A DNA stretch of 64,000 bases from Atrina japonica. Its lineage: Eukaryota > Mollusca > Bivalvia > Pterioida > Pinnidae. Numbering within the stretch: position 1 is the stretch's first letter; each line of letters begins with the position of its first letter. Below are positions 39,301 through 48,300 of this stretch, in pieces. The stretch is taken from positions 620,001-684,000 of the forward strand of contig BROG01000041.1 of NCBI GenBank assembly GCA_030159075.1, written 5' to 3'. The position numbers were made by a program, and so were the translations under genes. Below the pieces are notes generated by a model, which did not search any database, was not told the DNA's origin, and worked only from the letters and a program-made list of their open reading frames with translations.

Positions 39301-42300
39301 GCCGAGATGAATGCGAAATGTTGGAAAATCATATCTGCAGAGAAGAATATAAACTGGGAATAAATCACCCACAGATTGGTATGCTATACCATTTATAGTT
39401 TTATACCTGATAAAACTTCATATTTATTCTCTTTTATTTCAGTTTACCATCTTTTGTACATACATATTTCTCAGGAAACTTTCCTTATCCAAGAATATAT
39501 ATTCCTCCATGAACCTCATTGCCATGGACACTGACAGCTTATCTGCCTGACTCATTTCAATTGATGCTTTCCCTTCTATTCAATAATGGAGTTATTCAGT
39601 CTGTTGAGATTACCATGATCCTTAATTTCCCAAAAACGTGGATGAGAATTTTCCTCCAGTTGGAGGAATTCCTATTTTTCAAAATCTTGCTTTAGGCATT
39701 GAGGTTCCATCTCTACTTCAAAGACCAGGAAAAGTGTTTTCCAATTGTATCTTGTGTCATTGAGACTTGTAAAAAGATAAGCAAATTCTAGATAAAGATA
39801 ACTGGACACTGTATGTTCTTTTGTATAATGGTAAACCAAGCAGGTTTAATTACTGTTGAAAAGTGTTTAATGCTATATACAGCGAAACTCTCTTTATAAC
39901 TACCATGAACCTTCCCTGGAGATTTTGTCATAAATGAAGCTTATGTATGTTTGTGCTCAGCAAAATTCTGTTGTTAGATGAAGTTGTCGGAATAACATTG
40001 ATTGTTATAAGGCGTCTGATGGTGTCAGGTACTATTGACATCAGCTGATTATGTGGCGAAAGTTGTCAGCTTATTTGCAGAAGGCTGATGGTCTCTTCTG
40101 AGGTATACTGTGGGCTATATACCTGGAAATTTTCGCCCCTGGTTATTTTCGCCCTTTTATGACAGTTAACATTCACCCCATCTTATATTCGCTCTCAATC
40201 ACCATACCCTCGTGGATGGCATGTATGTCTGTACTTCAATTATTTAGCTTGAAAATTTCGCTTTCATTTTGAAGTCGCTCTCTCACCAAAGGACAAAAAT
40301 GGTGAAAATTACAGTATTGTAATTAGGCTGCCACCATACATCTTTAAAAAAAGTGGAGTTTGGCATAAAATACCAATAAAGCAAAGATGAATTACATGAT
40401 AATTTACTATCAAATTTACTGACATCAATCTAGCAATATTATCCTAATGTCTAACTTTGTATTTTAACTTGAAATTTGATGAATTGCAGGTCGTAGATTT
40501 CTACCTAAATGTCATGAGTTAGCTCCTGTTGGCACACCAGAGGGAGACAACTGCGTAAGAGTCGGTGTACCAGTAGAGAAGAAAAAAGGTAGTTTTTGTA
40601 ATACATTATGTTGACATCATTTGTGTGATACACAGTGTAGAACATACAGTACAGCTTAAAAATAATTTACAATGCTGCATGCGCAGATTGCTTAAATGAC
40701 ATGTACCTAACATGAAACACCTACAAAGTCATCTTTAAGTTATATTGATGAGTATTTTGTAGTATATACATACCCCTCCCCCACCCAAAAGAAAAAAAAA
40801 ACAAACATACAAATTTTTATTACTTTTATTTTTAAAAAGACCTAAATTCAAGCAAGGTTTATCACTTGTTAGCTCACATCTGTGATATTAACCCATTCAC
40901 CCCTAAAGACAGAGTTGGACTTGCCAGAGTCATTGATTTACAGAAGAGTCCATTGTTTTTCAGGGGTCTATGAGTTAAGGGAGGGGCATATGTTATCAGG
41001 TCGGCATCAGGTTAAGAGGTAGGTTTTTAAGACAGGTTCCAGTGTACAAGTAAAGAGGCTATTCCCATGTGGACACCAAATAGATCCATATATTGTCCCC
41101 TACGATAAAATATATTAGTTTATTAGTCACAGATTTTCCACACTTTTGCAATGGGGCCTGGATTTTTTGAATTGGGAATTTTACCCACACACTTTAAATT
41201 GAAATACAAAAATGTTAAACTGTTTGAAAAATGAATTTTTTTCAAATTCATTGTCATCACCTCTGTTGAAAAATGAAGGTTCAAGTGAGCTTTTCTGATC
41301 ACTTTTTGTCTGTCGTCTGTCCATTAACTTTTCACATTTTCAACTTCTTCTCCAAAACCGATGAAGGGATTTTGATGAAACTTTATAGGAAGCAAGTACT
41401 CAAGGTCATTGTTCATTTCGGCCAGTTTGGCATAGGAATGGATCCAGGGTGGGGCAAAAGATGCCTCAAGGAGTACCCCTCTTTGAAAATCTTCTTCTCC
41501 AGAACTGTTGCATGGATTGAAAAACTAATTGTATCCGAGTCATCTACATAGATGTTTGATTCACGTTTGTTAATCTTGTAGAAATCGGAAAATATTTTTT
41601 TTACATGTTTATAAAGTCTTTTTTTAGACTGTAATTTTCATAAATTTTTTATATGATTTCCTCCTCATTTATTCATCATGATGCATCCATGATTTATATA
41701 ATATTTATAAAGAAAAGTTGAAGAGACAGAATGTTTATCGTTTTAAAAGTAAGGTGGTCTTTATGCTATGTTCCACTGTATTTGTTATATACCCACTCAG
41801 TTTAGGTGAGTGATGTAGCCAAAATGGGCCTCTTGTTATAAATATTTTTTACATTGGGAATGGGATCTTATTTTGGCCCCCTACAATGGGGTGGAAAAAT
41901 GCTGTAAGTGTACTATATTATTGCATTTATTAACTCAACAAACCCCTGTAGTGTCATTTGGACTCGCCCATTTCAAAGAATGGTAAAGTCCACTATCAGA
42001 ATACAGGAGTGTCTGATTTAGTATAAAACTTTAGCAAGAATATGTAACATCCACTTGTTTATGACTGAATTATAACAGTAGACTATACTATTTATTGATT
42101 TTTGGTGAGACTAAATTTGATCACAGGCATGTCCGAGTTAAGCTGAAGATATTTTGTGTTTGACTGACATGTATATTAATGCTTGTAACTAGCTTCTGTA
42201 TAAAAAAATTGTGGACTTTGCAAATCCTGCTGTATTTATTCTGCTTTCTCTTTCCGCATTTTGAATTCACAAGTATATTGTGCATAAATACTAGCAGAGT

Positions 42301-45300
42301 CGGTTTTCTCAAGAAAAACAGACATCGCTGTATGCATGTAAAAATAAGTGTAACTAACAATGGCTGAGATTTTGTAACTTGTCTGGTTCATTAATATAAA
42401 CAGGTAACCAGTCAGACATGTATGTTGCTTTGTTCTGCTGTGCTTTTGACCACTCTTTGGTTTGTGTGTGTTTAGCATCTACTTCTATACTGGGTACTAG
42501 TTTATAAAATTTGACCAAAAAGGGCAAAGAGATAAACATTTGTATAGTGCAGTGTTTGTAAAATGTCAATTTCCCTGATCATTTATATGCCCTTTCCAGG
42601 GTTCAAAATTAATGATATAGTGGAATATACAACACAAAAATAGAAAACTTTCTGATGTCAACGTTTCGCTAATTTTTTGGTCAGGATAATGGTCTTGTTT
42701 GCAATTACTCTGTTTCACTAAGTGTAATGTTGAGTTACCTGTTTGATGGTGGTTGTTGAAACGTCTGTAGCAGTTGTGATGAGGATTTGTCCCTCACTTA
42801 TTAGTCCCCTACCGGCATCGCCGAAGGGGACTATAGGTTTGCACTCCGTCCTAAGTCCGTCTGTCTGTAATGTCAGTCACACACACACATTTTCCGGACT
42901 TTTTTTTCTTAACGCTTGTAGATGATCCAATTTTTGGTGTGTGGGTCTACCACCATGAGTTACAGATCAAGTTCGTCTGTACGGCACTGTTTTTGACAGA
43001 ATACAGAGGAATTCGAAAATTTCCTTAAAATAGCAGTTTTCCGGACTTTTTTTCTAAACGCTTGTTTCATTTTGATATGATTGGACTCGCTGTGGTTGTG
43101 ACCGGTTGACGGGATGCTTACTCCTCCATAGTACCTGATCCCACCTTTTGATTTTCTGTGCTTCTCCATTTTTTACCAGATTTGTACATATATTCTGGAC
43201 ATCCTATAGATGTAAACTTTTGTACCTGAAATTTATTTTTTATATTTCTAGAAATACCAATTTGATAAATACTTGCCAATTTGGTAATTTGTTGTTCCAC
43301 TTTGGGGCTAGTGAATTAAATTTGATTATAAAGGGTTAACTTCTGACAGAATATTCTCACATGTAGTTTTAAATGTGTGATATTTCACTTTATTTGTTTT
43401 AGATGGGTACATTGTAAGTGGGTTTTGTCCTCCACCTATAAAAACTGTTCATCACCATGCGACTGAAAAATTGTTGAATGTGGCTTACACCAACATTCAA
43501 AATCAAAAGATGGGAACCACCTAGTTGAAGTTGAAGTATTGTACTCTTAAGTAGCATTTCTCACTTATCTTTCAGTATAAGTTATGGCCCCTGAAAGAGT
43601 GTATCACTGTACTGCCCATCACTTTTGTACACATTTTAAATGACAGTTTCTCATCTCTGTGAAGGAAATCAGACACAAACATTTTGATTTTGGTAGTTTT
43701 TGAAAATTTAGTATAATCTAGAGAATGGCATGAAGAAATCACATGCTTTTAACAATGATATCTCATATAGGGCACTGATGTTAAACTTTCACCTGCCGCT
43801 GTTAAAAAGTCCAAATTTAAATTTAAACTGATTAACATGTTCAAACCGGTTATTTCTGTTCCAGTTTCATGGATTGGATCAAATGATAGAGCAAGAGGAA
43901 GTTATAATGTTGGAGGTAGGTTGTCTGCACTCGATTGTTTCAGGTTTCAAATGTAAATACCCTGCACCCTTTGGTAATTTGTAGCACCAAATATTAAACA
44001 TGAAAATCCTGTTATGTGATAAGACTTCTCTCCCTTGTAACAGCATTCTTTTCAACAAGTGATTATTATACTTAGATATTTTGTACAGAACATGGTGTAT
44101 ATAGAGATTCAGGTGAGTTCTCTCCCTTATGACTATAATTCTGACAAGTAGTCATCAAACCTAGATATATTTTTAGCGATTCAGCTGGAGTTTTTCCCTT
44201 ATCACTATAGTTTGAACAAGCGTTTACTGGTGTTTTTGTTTCTTTACGTTTTGTACATGATATAAATAGAGCGACAGATTAGAGTGAAGTTGACATTGTT
44301 TCGTAGTCAGTGTACCTGTTTAAGCTGGAGACTAACTGCAGTGAACGAGGAGTTTAACATGTATAACGAATTAAAAATAGCCCGGGTTTTTTTTGGATGA
44401 CTTCACACTTTAGGTAAAATAGGCTTAGGATAAGAGTTGCAGTAGTTAACATAGAAGTGTATATACCATAAGCCGCTTTAAGCTTCACAGATAATGCTTT
44501 GTGCTTTTGCATGACAGTCAATAATGCATCTTGTTCAGAAAAATCGGTCATTAACTCCTCACCGTCCCTTGAAAAAAAAATGGACTAGGCCTTTCCTAGA
44601 CTGATTTTGGGTCCCGTTACAGGACCCATTCCCAATGCAAAAATGGCTGGTATTTTCCCAAAATTATGCAAAAATTCCCAATTTTAAAATTCCAAATAAA
44701 ATATGAAGTATTTTCGAAGAGATGTCTCAAATTTAAGTGTTTCTATTTTAGTAAAAATGTTGTATTTTTCCCAAAATTTCCAAACCCTGGACCCAGAAAA
44801 TACTAGTTTACTTTGAAATTTCTCTCCATTTAATTATCTTTATTATTTGTGCATTTTCATGGCAGTAAATTATGCATCTTGTTCAGAAAAATCAAGTCAT
44901 TAACTCCCCACCCTCAAATTATTTAAAACAGGAATAATTCATTTGTCCACATAATCATATTTTTGGTAGCAGCTAGATTCTAATAGCACACTTCAGGACC
45001 GACAATAACAAAAACATGCTCACGTGTGGAACACTAATGAATGTTGAAGGGATATCTTCATCATGTATGTACATATTATTATCAGTTTCATCTATACAAT
45101 TATTCATAAAACATAATTGATAAACTGTCTTTTTTATTTTGTAAAGATCTATTTCTTAAAAAAAATAGTGCCGGCCTGGCTCAGTCAGTAGCGCGCTTAA
45201 CTCTTGATTGTGAGGTTATGAGTTCAAGTCCAGCCGGTGGCAGGTTGGTTTCCTGTCCTTCAGATGAGACAGTAAAAACCGAGGTCCTGTTTCACAATAG

Positions 45301-48300
45301 GTGTCAGCACGTTAAAGAATCCACACTGCTCAATGGCTGTAAGTGCCGACCATAGGCTAAAATTTGAAACCCTTCACCGGCATTTGGTGACATCTCCATA
45401 TTAGTGAAATATTCTTGAGTGGGACGTTAAACAATAATAAACAAATAAATCTTAAAGAAAATGTTACAATTTCCTTTGAACTCTATTTATCAAATGTATA
45501 AATAAAAGGAAATCCAATCAACTGAGGATTACAACCTGATTTTGCAGTTAAACGGGGTATATTTTATTATAGGTTGAAATGGATTGAAGTTTCTTTCTTG
45601 CTCTGATGAGAAATAGTTTGTAGTATTCGCTGTACATGTATGTAATCAAGAAAACTGATAAATTGAATATTGTATTTGCTTGGCTATCAGCAAACGTCAT
45701 CTGTAATAAAAGGGGAAATAAATAAAAGTTATGATAATCACTTTGATTTGATGTACATGTACTTATAAATCAGGTGACACAAGATTTTCAAGATATAGCA
45801 AAAAATAAAAATACATTTAGATATAGAAAACCTTGCAAATTCCATTTGTCTATTTTCTAATTACTGTTTTAGATCAGGACTTGTTAGTGTATACATTTTT
45901 TTTAACTCTATGTAATTCATTCTTGCAGAGGAAACATGTTATTCAGGACATGGAGAAAGCTATCAGGGTAGAGTCAATCATGCTAAATCTAAAAAACCAT
46001 GTATGAACTGGAGTGGCAATCTTAAATTTCCATCAAGTAGATACAAATATCTTGGTAAGAATTACCTTTATATCATATGTATATATTTACATACCTCCCC
46101 CTCCAAGCATCTCCCTTAGACTCGGTGTTAATCTAGATGGCATTTCTATCAGCTGTAAATGAAGTTTCTCATACGACATCAAACAATGATGTAACTTCAT
46201 CCATAACATGATGTCACACCCAGATATTTCATTCAGTACTTTACTGTTCTACCTTGAACTTCGTGTTCCATCATAATGAGACTTATCACATATTAGGTGG
46301 GATATCAAATTCTATTATTATGGTTTTGAATTTGAAATTTATAATGTGTATTAAATATAATGAATGAATGGCTGTCAGAGCCCTAGCAGGCACCATTCTA
46401 TTTATCTGTCACCCAAATAGCATCCTTGTTGACAATAAATGCACTCTGAGAAGTGTTCATTAATTAAATAACTAATACAGAATGCAGATATATTGCTGTT
46501 TTTTAACTTGTGAATTTATATTTTTAAGTCACTACAATTCTTCAGCAAGGAAATTTGACCTACATTGAAATTCAGATTTGATTCCTACAATGACTCTGGA
46601 CATTCAGAGTACCTTAATTCTAAATTCAGATCTATATCATTTCATTTATTTATTTACTGTATACTTAGAAATTTTCGCCCCTGGTTATTTTCACCCGGTC
46701 TTAAATTCATTGTATTTTCGCCATATTGTTATGGATGTCATATATGTAAGTGCCTCAATTATTTACCTTGAATAATTCATTTTCATTTTTTTTTAAATTT
46801 GCCTTCTCACCTAGGGGTGAAAATGGCACAAAAAGTGGAACGAAAATTCCAGATATACAGAATTCAATATATTTGCAATTGGTATTATGAGTAGTTCAAA
46901 ACTTTTCATTGAAGATTGTAAAGTTCATGACATCCATTATATTTCTATTTTACAGGTAATCATAACCAATGTCGAAATCCCAATGGTGCTGCAACTGGAC
47001 CATGGTGCTACATAGATAAACATTATCACTTCAATGAAACTTGCAATATACCACAATGTGGTAAGTGCACTGTGTTTGTCAGCTGAAGATTTTGTTAGGT
47101 CATATTAGTTTTTTTTTGGTCTGGTTACAGGACCCATTTCCATTGAGGAAAATGGCTTGTATTTTCCCCACAAAGTATGCAGAAATTCCCAATATGGAGT
47201 TTCAAAATAAAGAATAAAGCATTTTCAAACAAATGTCCCAAATTAACTTTTTCTGTTTTAGTTAAAACTTTGTGTATTTGCCCAGTTATTCTAACCAAGA
47301 GGCCAAAATTTAGTTGTTAAGAGAATCCTTGAACTTGCTTCATAATCTACTGTGAATTGCTGTCATTGGTTTATCATGCACAGACGAATCGACGATGAAA
47401 AAAATTGGTGATGTTGACTGATATTTTCACTCTTTTATTCAAAGCATGTGATTTAAGCAGAATTAATTAACTGCTGTCTTTTGGGGGTTTTAAAGTTTTA
47501 CAATGAACTGAAACCTTCATTTTTATGTTTTTTTACATACATATAATAGATAAAAAAAAATTTCAGCTCACCTGAGCTTAAGGTTCAAGTGAGCTATTGT
47601 GATCACTCCCAGTCCGGCATCCATCTGGGGGTAGTCTTGGGCCTCTTGTTTTATTATACATGTATTCACTAAAGTTTAAAGTTGGTAAGGAAAGCTGAGA
47701 TTTTTGTTAAATTTTTGAAATCCTGAGAATAGAGTGGAACCTGTACAATCATAGAAAACCACCTGTTTTGTGAATTGACCATAGCTACTTTTTATTTTAC
47801 TAAATTTAGCCCGTTGTGACATAAAATTCCCAATTGAAAGGGCACAGGACACTTTCCCAAAAAGGGTCTACCGTATTAGTCCCTGAAGGGTGGTCTTTTG
47901 AGAGACCAAAAGACTTGTAAGGAAGGCCTTTTGAAGGACCATCTATCTTGTAAGGGTAGTATTGTGAGAGACCACCTATTAGGTAAGGGTAGTCTGACCA
48001 CCTATCTGGTAAGGATGGTCTTTTAAGGGACCACCTATCTGGTAAGGATGGTCTTTTGAGGGACCACCTATCTGGTAAGGATGGTCTTTTGAGGGACCAC
48101 CTATCTGGTAAGGATGGTCTTTTGGGGGACCACCTATCTGGTAAGGATGGTCTTTTGGGGGACCACCTATCTGGTAAGGATGGTCTTTTAAGGGACCACC
48201 TATCTGGTAAGGATGGTCTTTTGAGGGACCACCTATCTGGTAAGGATGGTCTTTTAAGGGACCACCTATCTGGTAAGGATGGTCTTTTTGAGGGACCACC

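Noticed and set aside
39871..40025. Element end 'tatacagcgaaactctcttt'
   Set aside because: Resembles the start near 60078 ('acagtaaaccctctttta'), but the boundaries are too unclear to annotate.
41273..41551. 92-codon frame '[14 protein letters not shown]...'
   Set aside because: It is the interior of dispersed element G, not a gene.
45169..45240. Possible functional tRNA gene
   Set aside because: The tRNA-like head is imperfect, lacks a clean anticodon arm and continues into a SINE body and tail.
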